From NCBI RefSeq assembly GCF_000022545.1, contig NC_012883.1:736276-800275 (forward strand): a stretch of 64,000 nucleotides of DNA, written 5' to 3'. Both the position numbers and the translations under genes were made by a program. Of the stretch, positions 34,275 through 42,961 are shown piece after piece (position 1 is the stretch's first letter; every line of letters starts with the position of its first letter). Under the pieces are notes generated by a model that made no database searches, was not told where the DNA came from, and saw only the letters and a program-made list of their open reading frames with translations. Source of the DNA: Thermococcus sibiricus MM 739 (lineage in GTDB: Archaea > Methanobacteriota_B > Thermococci > Thermococcales > Thermococcaceae).

Positions 34275-35129
34275 ATGGAGTTTGTTGAGTGGTATCCGAG
34301 AGGTTACGGCGTGGGATTTAAAATCACTTCGAAAATCCTTGAGGTTCAAAGCAATTATCAGAAGATTGAACTTTATGAGACTGAAGGGTTTGGAAAGTTG
34401 TTTGTTATTGATGGTACAGTCCAATTAGTTGAGAAAGGAGAAAGGAGTTATCATGAACCCCTAGTTCATCCTGTAATGTTATCTCATCCGAATCCCAGAA
34501 AAGTTCTTGTGATTGGAGGAGGGGATGGAGGTACCCTGAGAGAAGTCCTGAAACATGAGAGTGTTGAAAATGCTATCATGGTGGAGATAGATGAGAAGGT
34601 AGTTGAGGTATCTCGAGAGTACTTGAAAATAGATGGGGGCCTGTTGGAAAGACTGATAAGAGGGGAGGAACCTAAAGCAAAATTAATAATTGGTGATGGT
34701 GTGGAATACATGAAATCACATAAAGAGCACTTCGACGTTATAATTGTTGACTCTACAGATCCAGTTGGCCCAGCAAAACTCCTATTCAGTGAAGAATTTT
34801 ACAAAAATGCATACGATGCTCTAGATGAGAAGGGGCTGTATATCACCCAATCAGGTAGTGTTTATCTCTTTACAGATGAGGTCTTGGGGGCTTACAAAAA
34901 CATGAAAAAAGCGTTTGACAAAGTATACTACTTTACCTTCCCAGTAATTGGCTATGCATCACCATGGAGCTTTTTAGTTGGAGTAAAAGGAGATATTGAT
35001 TTCATGAAAGTAGACCTTGACAGGGCAAAAACTCTTGATTTAGAATACTATGATCCAGAGAGACACGAAACCTTGTTCCAAATGCCCAAATATGTTAGAG
35101 ACCTCCTTGAGGGAAAAGGTGGTTCTTAG
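34275..35129 (+). CDS. speE: Aminopropyltransferase (spermidine/N1-aminopropylagmatine synthase)
   Basis: A 284-residue transferase of the spermidine synthase family. The AdoMet-like binding motif [14 protein letters not shown] is near residue 76, and [14 protein letters not shown] carries the catalytic Asp region. In Thermococcales the homologous enzyme prefers agmatine and makes N1-aminopropylagmatine, later hydrolysed to spermidine; that is knowledge of relatives, not seen here. GAGGTGGC precedes the ATG. The 3' end overlaps a convergent HTH gene by 35 bases. Confidence 0.94.
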   Translation: MEFVEWYPRGYGVGFKITSKILEVQSNYQKIELYETEGFGKLFVIDGTVQLVEKGERSYHEPLVHPVMLSHPNPRKVLVIGGGDGGTLREVLKHESVENAIMVEIDEKVVEVSREYLKIDGGLLERLIRGEEPKAKLIIGDGVEYMKSHKEHFDVIIVDSTDPVGPAKLLFSEEFYKNAYDALDEKGLYITQSGSVYLFTDEVLGAYKNMKKAFDKVYYFTFPVIGYASPWSFLVGVKGDIDFMKVDLDRAKTLDLEYYDPERHETLFQMPKYVRDLLEGKGGS

Positions 35130-35448
35130 AGTATTTTTTGTATTCTTCTTCTAAAAGTCCTAAAAGCTCCTCCATTTTGGAAAATACTGATTTTAGGGCT
35201 TCTTTTGGATTTTTAGCTCGGTAAATATAACCCAACCATCCTTGTTTTATTAGGTTCCGTTCAATCAATCCCAATTCGAGGAGGTGTTTTAATTTTTCCC
35301 GGACTATTCTTTCAGACAAACCAACTTTTTTTGCTATTTGTCTTGGGGTCAACTCTTCTTTTAGAAGGAGAGAGTATATTTTAATTTCAGAATGTGTTAA
35401 TTCAAAATTTTTGATTTTCTTTGTGAACAGTTCGAGCACCTCTTCCAT
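35095..35448 (-). CDS. HTH-domain protein (TrmB/winged-helix type)
   Basis: A 117-residue protein with a winged helix: [40 protein letters not shown] in parts, followed by the wing YIYRA. The pattern resembles the N-terminal domain of TrmB-family regulators without the sugar-binding domain. The C-terminal 40 residues are helical and may dimerise. The ATG at 35448 has GTGATTAAA upstream. It lies back to back with the UbiA operon and may regulate it. Confidence 0.8.
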   Translation of the reverse strand: MEEVLELFTKKIKNFELTHSEIKIYSLLLKEELTPRQIAKKVGLSERIVREKLKHLLELGLIERNLIKQGWLGYIYRAKNPKEALKSVFSKMEELLGLLEEEYKKYSKNHLFPQGGL

Positions 35449-35544
35449 TTTAATCACTATGAAGTATTTTTTTCATACCTCTTCACAGTTCTGTGAAAAG
35501 GTTTATAAATATTTTTCCTGAGACCTTTTAGTGGAGGGATTTCA

Positions 35545-36348
35545 ATGTTACGAGTTATAGCTAAGAATACAAGGATAATTGATGGAAGATCATTTATTGG
35601 TATGGGGCTTCTTGGAATGGTTATAAGTTTCAAAAATAATCCTGAGGTTTTTGAAGCCCTCTTATTGGCGATTTCACTCATATTGTATGTTGGTTATGCC
35701 TTCGCTATAAATAACTGCTTTGATGTTGATACTGACTTATTAAACCCTCGGAAAAAGCATAAAAACCCTGTTGCAAGTGGGGAATTAAGTTTTAAAGTTG
35801 CTCTTTTCACATCTCTAACTACAATACTTCTTGGAGGTATATTAGCATATTTCATCTCGAAGCCTGCTTTTGTTATTTATATTACGATGAGTTTTTTGGC
35901 TACCATCTATTCAGCTCCACCAAGGCTGAAGAGTATACCCATAGCAGATGTATTCTCTCACGGCCTTTTCTTTGGAGCGCTTCCCTTCATTTATGGTGGT
36001 TATTTTGATGGAGTGCTTAGTGACACTGAAATATTCATTGCATTATCCCTCTTTGTATACTCTGTTGCTATGGAACTTAGGAATCATTTAGAAGATTATG
36101 AAAGTGATCAAAAGGCCAATTTAAAAACAACGCCGATAATAATCGGGAAAAGCACTTCAGAGGCTCTGATTAATATTCTTTCTCTGCTCTCTCTGACTCT
36201 CCTGTTGAATTTATTATACTCTCCTTTTGGGATAGTGGGTATTTTAGGAGTTGCAACACGAAATAGAAGGATAAGTTATAGAATTTGGGATAGTGCAATG
36301 GTGTTATTTCTGCTTGTACACGCCTTAAAGGTTATAATAGGTGTTTAA
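35545..36348 (+). CDS. UbiA-family prenyltransferase
   Basis: A 267-residue membrane protein with seven to eight helices. The two aspartate-rich motifs of the family are NNCFDVDTDLLNP and LEDYESDQKANLKTTP, which bind the isoprenyl diphosphate via Mg2+. In archaea, relatives include digeranylgeranylglyceryl phosphate synthase and other lipid prenyltransferases; the acceptor is not evident here. First gene of an operon with a flippase-like protein and a glycosyltransferase. GGAGGG precedes the ATG. Confidence 0.87.
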   Translation: MLRVIAKNTRIIDGRSFIGMGLLGMVISFKNNPEVFEALLLAISLILYVGYAFAINNCFDVDTDLLNPRKKHKNPVASGELSFKVALFTSLTTILLGGILAYFISKPAFVIYITMSFLATIYSAPPRLKSIPIADVFSHGLFFGALPFIYGGYFDGVLSDTEIFIALSLFVYSVAMELRNHLEDYESDQKANLKTTPIIIGKSTSEALINILSLLSLTLLLNLLYSPFGIVGILGVATRNRRISYRIWDSAMVLFLLVHALKVIIGV

Positions 36349-36349
36349 A

Positions 36350-37273
36350 GTGAAAAAGAAAGTTTTAAGGATGCTATTTAGTGCTGTAGCTTTTTTAATC
36401 TCTTTAGCATATTTATATAAAAGTATTGATTTCAATGAGCTCTCAATTGCTCTGAAAGAAGCTAATTATGAATACCTATTCCTTGCAATCCTTTTGTCAT
36501 TCCTTACCCTTTTTTTCGCAGCTACTAGGTGGTATCTTGTTTTAAGAAGGGTTCAAAAAACGAGTTTTAAACGGACAATCCAAGCTTTTGTTAGCGGGTA
36601 CTATCTTATGGCGATTCTACCTCCCACCGTAAGCCATATAGTAAAAGTTAAACTGGTTGGGGGAGATTATTTTGCAGCTTTGTCATCTCTTGCCTTCGGG
36701 ATGGCAATGGAAATTGTGATTATACTCTCATTTGGATTCATCTTTTTGGGGTTTACAAAACTGGGTCTTATTGGGATAGCTCTAATTTTACTTGCCTTCT
36801 TGTATGATAAGGTTTTTCACAAAACAGCGTTAGCTTTTTTCAGATTTTGGGAAACTCTCGGTGCAAAAAAGATTCCTGAAAAGCTAAGGGATTGGTGGAA
36901 CAGGGGATACGCAGGATGGAACATTGCTCGGAAAAATAAATCTGGATTTTTATCAGTGTTCTCAATCTCTCTTGTGGTGATATTTATTCAGATTTTGGGG
37001 TTGGTGTTAGTAGGAAAGGCATTCTCTCTTGAAATTTCTTTTAAACAGGCCCTTTATGCATTTTTAATGAGTGTTATTTTTGCATCTTTAAGTGGAATTC
37101 CATCGGGAATAGGTGCAAATGAATTTGGCATTCTTGTAGGGATCGGTTCATCCACAAAAGCAGCCCTTACTGCGTTTCTGTATAAATTCATCTTTCAGTA
37201 CATGTACTCAATTGCAGGTGCTTTTGTGTTTTACAGACTCTTAGGTGGTCATCATGAAGATAGCACTGGTTAG
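36350..37273 (+). CDS. Flippase-like domain protein (UPF0104/LPG-synthase TM family)
   Basis: A 307-residue protein with about eight transmembrane segments and the family patterns TRWYLVLRRV, GYYLMAILPP and GIPSGIGANEFGIL. This family covers the membrane domain of lysylphosphatidylglycerol synthase and lipid flippase-like proteins. The GTG at 36350 is preceded by GGTG and nearly abuts the UbiA stop. It overlaps the following glycosyltransferase gene, so lipid-linked sugar translocation is a reasonable guess. Confidence 0.85.
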   Translation: MKKKVLRMLFSAVAFLISLAYLYKSIDFNELSIALKEANYEYLFLAILLSFLTLFFAATRWYLVLRRVQKTSFKRTIQAFVSGYYLMAILPPTVSHIVKVKLVGGDYFAALSSLAFGMAMEIVIILSFGFIFLGFTKLGLIGIALILLAFLYDKVFHKTALAFFRFWETLGAKKIPEKLRDWWNRGYAGWNIARKNKSGFLSVFSISLVVIFIQILGLVLVGKAFSLEISFKQALYAFLMSVIFASLSGIPSGIGANEFGILVGIGSSTKAALTAFLYKFIFQYMYSIAGAFVFYRLLGGHHEDSTG

Positions 37274-38390
37274 TGATTGGTACTATCCAAAAATAGGGGG
37301 AGTAGCATCTCACATGCATAACTTAGCCTTGAAATTAAAGGAAAGAGGTCATGAAGTTGCTATAGTGACTAATAACTGGGAAACAGGGAAAGAAAGTGAA
37401 TTAGCTGAAAAAGGCATTGATTTGATAAAGATTCCAGGGGTAGTTTCACCAGTTCTTGATATTAATTTAAGCTATGGTCTTAAATCCTCTGAAGAACTTA
37501 ATGAGTTCCTACATGATTTTGATGTTATTCACTCTCATCATGCATTTACTCCCCTTGCATTGAAAGCTGCCAAAGCAGGAAGAATAATGAATAAAGCAAC
37601 GTTACTTACAACCCATAGCATATCTTTTGCCCATGATTCACGCCTTTGGGAAGCTCTAGGATTGACAATTCCAGTATTTACATCCTACCTGAAATATCCG
37701 CATAGGATAATTGCAGTTAGTAAAGCAGCTAGGGCATTTGTTGAGCATTTTACTGATTCACCAATATCCATTATCCCAAATGGTGTTGATGACAAGCGAT
37801 TTACCCCTCTGAGGAATAAAGAAGAGTTAAAGTCCAGACTTGGGATTGAGGGGAAGGTTGTCTTATACGTTAGTAGAATGGCTTACCGAAAAGGCCCGCA
37901 TGTTCTTTTGAATGCGTTTTCTAAAATAGAGGATGCAACCTTAGTAATGGTTGGAAATGGGGAAATGCTCCCTTTCCTTAAATTACAGGCAAAATTCCTT
38001 GGAATTGACGAAAAAGTTGTTTTCATGGGGTATGTGGAAGATAATAAACTTCCAGAACTCTTTGGAATCGCAGATGTTTTTGTCTTACCTTCGGTCACAG
38101 CAGAGGCATTTGGAATAGTTGTTCTTGAGGCAATGGCTGCAGGAGTTCCAGTGGTAGCTACCAGTGTTGGTGGAATCCCGGAGATTGTGAAAGAAAATGA
38201 AGCAGGGATACTTGTACCGCCTGGAAATGAACTTGCTCTTAGAAATGCCATCCAACGAATCTTAACTGATCAAAAACTTAGAGAATGGTATGGAAGTAAT
38301 GGAAGAAGGGCCGTAGAGGAAAAGTACTCATGGGATAAAGTGGTTCTTAAAATAGAAAAAGCTTATGAGGAAGTTCTTTTGAGTAAATGA
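37254..38390 (+). CDS. GT4-family glycosyltransferase
   Basis: A 378-residue GT-B enzyme. The N-terminal SDWYYPKIGGVASHMHNLA contains the glycine-rich acceptor loop, and EAFGIVVLEAMAAGVPVVAT is the E-x7-E motif that binds the nucleotide sugar. It resembles PimA/PIG-A-like enzymes that glycosylate lipids. The ATG at 37254 has GGTGGTC. It overlaps both neighbours, in an operon with UbiA and flippase-like genes. Sugar and acceptor are unknown. Confidence 0.9.
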   Translation: MKIALVSDWYYPKIGGVASHMHNLALKLKERGHEVAIVTNNWETGKESELAEKGIDLIKIPGVVSPVLDINLSYGLKSSEELNEFLHDFDVIHSHHAFTPLALKAAKAGRIMNKATLLTTHSISFAHDSRLWEALGLTIPVFTSYLKYPHRIIAVSKAARAFVEHFTDSPISIIPNGVDDKRFTPLRNKEELKSRLGIEGKVVLYVSRMAYRKGPHVLLNAFSKIEDATLVMVGNGEMLPFLKLQAKFLGIDEKVVFMGYVEDNKLPELFGIADVFVLPSVTAEAFGIVVLEAMAAGVPVVATSVGGIPEIVKENEAGILVPPGNELALRNAIQRILTDQKLREWYGSNGRRAVEEKYSWDKVVLKIEKAYEEVLLSK

Positions 38391-39115
38391 TAGTGATTCC
38401 AATGAAAATGGAAGAACTCACTTGGGAAGATTTTGAAAAAATAAAGACGCGGGTAAAAGGCCTCATACTTCCTGTGGGCAGTGTGGAAGCTCATGGAAAA
38501 CACTTACCTTTGGGTACGGACGTTTTTGCACCTCTTGAGATATCAAGAAGAGTTGAAGAAAAACTAAAGGATAGGGGGATTGATATACTCATTGCTCCTC
38601 CCATTTGGTATGGACATAGTTTTGTTTTGAATGTGTACCCGGGGACAATAAATGTAAAATCTGGGACATTCCAAAAGTACGTGCAGGAAATTCTAGAGGA
38701 ATTTGCTAAAGAAGGCTTTGAGAAAGTTATAATCTTAAATGGCCATGGGGGAAACATATACCCCCTTATTGGAGCTGCTGAAGAAGTTGTCGAAAAATAT
38801 GATGTGGAAGTCGTACTAATAAACTGGTGGATGGATTTCAAAGAGGAGATATCGAGGATATGTTCCTCTCAGGGGCATGCAGGTGAAGATGAAACCTCCG
38901 TAATTCTTGCAATAAATCCAGAACTTGTAAAAATGGAAAAAGCCATAGGGGAGAGAAGAACCCGACCCGTCAGGATAATCAAAAAGGACATTGGACTTGA
39001 TATCTTTCCAAATGGGGTAAATGATAATCCCCATAACGCTACTGCGGAAAAAGGAGAGGAGATATTGGAAGTAGTTAGTGAAAAAATAACAAACATTTTG
39101 GTGGAGTTGCTATGA
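38387..39115 (+). CDS. Creatininase-family amidohydrolase
   Basis: A 242-residue metal-dependent hydrolase. VGSVEAHGKHLPLGTD gives Glu34, His36 and Asp45 as ligands and LNGHGGN gives a further His, the creatininase/ArfB pattern. Archaeal members include a formamide hydrolase of riboflavin and F420 synthesis. The position in a glycolipid-like operon, with ATGA overlap to the glycosyltransferase, could mean an unrelated or deacylase-type role. An ATG at 38402 is an alternative start. Confidence 0.85.
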   Translation: MIVIPMKMEELTWEDFEKIKTRVKGLILPVGSVEAHGKHLPLGTDVFAPLEISRRVEEKLKDRGIDILIAPPIWYGHSFVLNVYPGTINVKSGTFQKYVQEILEEFAKEGFEKVIILNGHGGNIYPLIGAAEEVVEKYDVEVVLINWWMDFKEEISRICSSQGHAGEDETSVILAINPELVKMEKAIGERRTRPVRIIKKDIGLDIFPNGVNDNPHNATAEKGEEILEVVSEKITNILVELL

Positions 39116-39771
39116 AAGAAGTCTTGGAGGAAATCGAGACTAGAATTAAGCGACTTGAAGCTGAGATAGAGCTGATAGAGGAGAGATTAAAGTTTCTTGA
39201 TAGAGTAGGAGCCACTTCAAAATATCAAATTCTCCAAAGACGAACAAAAACAGGCGAGTTATATATCATGTTTTTCGTAATTTGGGGTTTCATGGGACTG
39301 ACATTACTTCTTTACTTAAAATATAAATATTCTGAAATATTGCCCTTTTCTTTGACTCCATATATTGGGGCTATGATGGCTTTTATAATAATTCCATTTC
39401 TTTACTACTTCTTTCTTTCCAAACAGAGTGAACCAGAGAACCCTATAAATTATCTTGAAAAGAAAGAAAGAATGGCTCGTTTGGCATTAAATCGGTTTTA
39501 TATCCCACTAAAAGAAGCATTGAAAGAGGAAGATCATGAAAAATTGAAAGAAATTGCAAATAGGTTGTTACAAGGTGAAGTGGCGGATGCCATAACAGAA
39601 CTGAATGAAGGGGATCCCAAAGTGATGGCATATGCTCTTTATCTATATTTAAACAGAGACTCAGTCCGCCCAAGTGAGATAAATGAAGTTGTGACATTGT
39701 TGAAAAACAAACCTCTAAAAAAACTTCTTCTTACCATATCTGAAGAAAAAGTCTCTTCTCCTCACACCTGA
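39112..39771 (+). CDS. Two-TM protein with N-terminal coiled coil
   Basis: A 219-residue protein. Residues 1-32 are a Glu/Leu heptad coiled coil (LEEIETRIKRLEAEIELIEERL), two transmembrane helices lie at about 50-68 and 82-102, and the rest is a helical cytoplasmic domain. It overlaps the creatininase-like gene by four bases and ends the operon. No family recognised. Confidence 0.75.
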   Translation: MKEVLEEIETRIKRLEAEIELIEERLKFLDRVGATSKYQILQRRTKTGELYIMFFVIWGFMGLTLLLYLKYKYSEILPFSLTPYIGAMMAFIIIPFLYYFFLSKQSEPENPINYLEKKERMARLALNRFYIPLKEALKEEDHEKLKEIANRLLQGEVADAITELNEGDPKVMAYALYLYLNRDSVRPSEINEVVTLLKNKPLKKLLLTISEEKVSSPHT

Positions 39772-39839
39772 GTGAGAGACTCTAGACATGGTCAAGGTTT
39801 ATAACTGAAGAGACTTTTTGTGTTTAATGAGGGATGATC

Positions 39840-40652
39840 ATGAGATTAGAAGTATTGAGTAAAGAAGATATGATATCCCTATCAAAAGAACTTAGTAAAG
39901 AAGGGGTAATGAATAAAACTCAGGAGAAGCTTAGTTGGGAGCTTAATCATTTTATGGTTATTAGAGGTAAATTTGGAGAGTTGATCAAGAGATCTAAAGG
40001 AATAACACCTGTTATTGATGACACGTTAGATGAAATACAAGTTGCATTTAACGTTTTAATGTCCAATTGGAAAGTGGAAGAAGAAAGAGAGTTTGAAGAT
40101 CTTTTTGATGAGGTGGATATTGCTAAAGTCACTTTGATAGCAGCTTTAATAGAAGGAGGTTACGTTGCTGGTGAAGAAAAACTCAAATTGCTTGCTAAGC
40201 CACGACTGGAAGAATTAGAAATTGAGCTTAAGTTTAACATAGATGATCTTGAAAATGTGCTTGAAGAAGTAGAAGGGAAACTAGATGCAACCCTTACAAC
40301 AGAACTCTCTTTTGTGAGAAAGTATTTTGTAGAAATTCTAGAGATTGAAGAAGAACTAATAAAAAAGGCTTTGGAAATTGCAGAGGAATATGTCACCGGA
40401 GAGTCTCTTATTGAGGCAATGTTTGTTGGTATTGGAAAAGCAGTGCTTGCTCAAATGATTCTCTCATTGGCCGAGGAGAAAACTACAAAGATTGACCTTA
40501 TAGAGGCCCTTTTAGAACACGAACCAATAAGCATTGAAGGAAAACGAGAGAAAATAAGTATCTATTTTGATGAGGGAGCGCTGGAGGACTTTTTGAAAGA
40601 GCTTCAGAAAATGGGGTATATTAAAGTGAAAGGAAATCGAATATGGGTGTGA
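39840..40652 (+). CDS. Helical protein of unknown function
   Basis: A 270-residue, strongly acidic and helical protein without membrane segments. The C-terminal 30 residues (FLKELQKMGYIKVKGNRIWV) look like a winged-helix end. It is preceded by a TATA-like GGTTTATAAC at about 39795 and starts at ATG 39840 after GGGATGATC. Family not recognised. Confidence 0.7.
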   Translation: MRLEVLSKEDMISLSKELSKEGVMNKTQEKLSWELNHFMVIRGKFGELIKRSKGITPVIDDTLDEIQVAFNVLMSNWKVEEEREFEDLFDEVDIAKVTLIAALIEGGYVAGEEKLKLLAKPRLEELEIELKFNIDDLENVLEEVEGKLDATLTTELSFVRKYFVEILEIEEELIKKALEIAEEYVTGESLIEAMFVGIGKAVLAQMILSLAEEKTTKIDLIEALLEHEPISIEGKREKISIYFDEGALEDFLKELQKMGYIKVKGNRIWV

Positions 40653-40706
40653 AAGAGCAAAACTTAAAAATTCAGTGTTGGGATTATTCCACGGGGGTGG
40701 AGGGAG

Positions 40707-40853
40707 ATGGCAGTGTTAAAGGCAATTAAACTTATGAATAGGGACAAAGAGATAGTTTTTAAATGTCCCAGATGTGGAAGGGTATTTAAAAAGAGCAAGG
40801 ATTACACAAGACATGTAAATAGAGCGCATGGCCATCTTTTTAAAAAGGCATGA
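40707..40853 (+). CDS. Small C2H2 zinc-finger protein
   Basis: A 48-residue ORF beginning [15 protein letters not shown], with [22 protein letters not shown] split here as CPRCG (Cys20, Cys23) and RHVNRAH (His36, His41), a classical C2H2 finger. It is preceded by GGGGTGGAGGGAG and the TATA-like ACTTAAAAATT. Single-finger proteins of this size are common in Thermococcales and are thought to bind nucleic acid. Basic throughout. Confidence 0.8.
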   Translation: MAVLKAIKLMNRDKEIVFKCPRCGRVFKKSKDYTRHVNRAHGHLFKKA

Positions 40854-40950
40854 TTTCTTTTCTCTTTAAATTTAAAAAAGGATGAAATTGGTTTCGATTT
40901 TCTTCTATCGATGAGGCCAGAGTTTTAAAAGAAATGTAAGGGATCTTTGG

Positions 40951-41964
40951 TCATTCTTTCAAGTCTATCTCCTTGACAAGTTTGACGATAAAAGTCTTGC
41001 CCACTTTTTCTCTTTCAACTAACTGCTTCTTTTCTAGCTCTTGAATTATTCTACTAACAGTGGGCCTAGAGTACCCCGTAAGTTCAGGAAGATCCTCTTG
41101 TTTTACTTTGCCCCCTTGGTCTATTAGTGCTTTTACCACGATTCTTTCTTTTTCTGTAAGTACTTCTACTGGTATTTTGTTGGAATACCATCTCTTCTTT
41201 GCCCAATAGAGCACAACAGGTACGGTGATGGCTAAAGCCAATACTGCACCGATAAATGAATATGTATATGGTGAGGGTTCTTTAGGGGGCGAAACAGGTG
41301 GTTTTTCAACCGTTCTACCCAGCCAGTAGGTTTGATACCCCATACTGTGGAGTTTTGTTTCTATTGTCTCGTTTATTCCAGTGCCGACGATTATTACAAG
41401 ATCTGGATTTAAACTCGATAACCCTGCAATTGCGTGCTCAGATAAGTCATTTTCGAGTGTTAGTAACATTGGAAGCTCATACTCCATGGCAAATTTTGAT
41501 GCTGCTAAGGCCGATCCGTAATCTAGAGCACTTGCTATTACAACTGTCTTTGAGCCAGTTGGGTAAAAATGAATCGCTAATTTTTCTGCAGTTTCTGTTC
41601 TAACATCACCACCTATTCTGGTAACGCTATAACCCATTTTAAGGAGCTCATCTTCAACTTCCTTACTTACAGCATTTGAATTTCCAACTATCAGTATTTT
41701 CTTCCATCCCAGCTGGACATAAGAATACAATTGGGCCCAAGTTTTTTCATCTAATCCTTGGGGGTTAACAGGAAGGACAGGAATATCAAGAAGTCGTGCA
41801 TAGGGCTGAACTGTAATATAATCAATCAGATCATCATTTCTAACAATTATTAGGTCGTATTCTGGCCTATTGGTACTTTCTTCTTGTGCATATACTAAGA
41901 TACTCATAAATGACCCTATAATCAATGCTATAATTAGTGTTGTTACTGTGAATCTTGTCTTCAA
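40951..41964 (-). CDS. Membrane sensor: cell-wall-binding-2-like exterior, TM, winged HTH
   Basis: A 337-residue protein. It has an N-terminal hydrophobic signal or anchor (about residues 7-26), an exterior with two repeats of the CWB2 type (KKILIVGNSNAVSKEVEDEL and PDLVIIVGTGINETIETKL, each followed by GYxxxxxGG or R), a proline linker, a transmembrane helix (about 236-256) and a cytoplasmic winged helix (VLTEKERIVVKALIDQGG, LPELTGYSRPTVSRIIQELEKK). This puts a DNA-binding domain inside and a sensor outside, a one-component transmembrane regulator. Start taken as TTG 41964 after GGTGACC. Confidence 0.85.
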   Translation of the reverse strand: MKTRFTVTTLIIALIIGSFMSILVYAQEESTNRPEYDLIIVRNDDLIDYITVQPYARLLDIPVLPVNPQGLDEKTWAQLYSYVQLGWKKILIVGNSNAVSKEVEDELLKMGYSVTRIGGDVRTETAEKLAIHFYPTGSKTVVIASALDYGSALAASKFAMEYELPMLLTLENDLSEHAIAGLSSLNPDLVIIVGTGINETIETKLHSMGYQTYWLGRTVEKPPVSPPKEPSPYTYSFIGAVLALAITVPVVLYWAKKRWYSNKIPVEVLTEKERIVVKALIDQGGKVKQEDLPELTGYSRPTVSRIIQELEKKQLVEREKVGKTFIVKLVKEIDLKE

Positions 41965-42009
41965 TCCGGTCACCACATAGAAGCTAAAGAAGAAAGTTTA
42001 AAAGCTTTT

Positions 42010-42687
42010 TCAAAGCTCAAAAACCTCTCCAGGTTTCAATATAATGACTTCTGCCTTGTCTCCAACAAGTGCTTTAAACTCTTCGGGGTTCTTGGCTATT
42101 GGTGGAAATGTTCCATAGTGCATTGGAATAACGTATTTCGGCCTAAGGAATTCAACAGCTTTTGTAGCTTCCTTCGGTCCCATTGTGAAGTGGCCTCCTA
42201 TTGGAAGCAATGCTACATCTATTCCGTAAAGTTCTGCAAAGAGTTCCATGTCTTTAAACACGTAAGTATCCCCGGCATGATATATTTTTATTCCCTCAAA
42301 TTCCATGATGTATCCACATGCATTACCTATGCTGTATCCTCCAGCACTACTTGAATGCCAAGCTGGCACTTGGACTAGTTTAACACCATCAACTTCGGTG
42401 GGACCATAGTTCATCCCTACTGTAGTTATCCCTTGGTTTTCTTCCACGAGATAGCTGGCTATATCATACATCGCTACTATCTTTGCTCCAGTTCTTTGAG
42501 CAATTTTTACACTATCTCCTATATGATCTCCGTGAGCATGGGTTACGAGAATTAAATCTATTCTCTCAAAATCCTCTGGTTTTGCAGCTGCGGTAGGGTT
42601 TCCACTCAAAAATGGGTCAATGAGTATCTTCTTTCCTTCACCTTCTATTTCAAAAGCAGCGTGCCCTAAAAATCTAATTCTTACCAT
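42010..42687 (-). CDS. UPF0173 metal-dependent hydrolase
   Basis: A 225-residue metallo-beta-lactamase-fold protein of the UPF0173 family: LGHAAFEIEGEGKKILIDPF, then VTHAHGDHIGDS (HxHxDH), YHAGDTYVF and PMHYGTFP. Typical length for the family. GGAGGTGG precedes the ATG. The substrate is unknown; phosphodiesterase or lactonase activity is possible. Confidence 0.92.
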   Translation of the reverse strand: MVRIRFLGHAAFEIEGEGKKILIDPFLSGNPTAAAKPEDFERIDLILVTHAHGDHIGDSVKIAQRTGAKIVAMYDIASYLVEENQGITTVGMNYGPTEVDGVKLVQVPAWHSSSAGGYSIGNACGYIMEFEGIKIYHAGDTYVFKDMELFAELYGIDVALLPIGGHFTMGPKEATKAVEFLRPKYVIPMHYGTFPPIAKNPEEFKALVGDKAEVIILKPGEVFEL

Positions 42688-42868
42688 TCTGCTCCACCTC
42701 CATAATATTCAAAATTTAATACTAACAAAACATTACTTAAATCTTTCGAAGGAGCACAGCAAATTATTCTGGGCTTTTCTTTAGATTTAATTAAAAATGG
42801 TTTATTTAGCAACGTATTAAATAAAAAAAGGTGGAATATTTATTGGAAGTTCCTTTATAATCCAAAAG

Positions 42869-42877
42869 TTTATAAAG
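42869..42877 (+). promoter_or_regulatory. TATA box of pan
   Basis: GTTTATAAAG with AAAAG before it. Transcription would start near 42898, at the GGGGAGAG stretch, giving a leader of about 60 bases that contains a complete 13-codon ORF. Confidence 0.6.
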
Positions 42878-42907
42878 CTCTCACTCAGTTACTTTTGGGG
42901 AGAGTGA

Positions 42908-42949
42908 ATGAGTAGATTAATAAGGTTCTTCTACATAATTAAATTGTAG
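42908..42949 (+). CDS. 13-codon leader ORF upstream of pan
   Basis: ATG at 42908 follows GGGGAGAGTGA and opens MSRLIRFFYIIKL, ending at TAG 42947-42949. The stop overlaps the ribosome binding site GGAGGGGG of the pan gene. A Shine-Dalgarno for so short an ORF is unusual and suggests translational coupling or attenuation of PAN. Coding status rests on this one sequence. Confidence 0.4.
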   Translation: MSRLIRFFYIIKL

Positions 42950-42961
42950 GAGGGGGAAATT

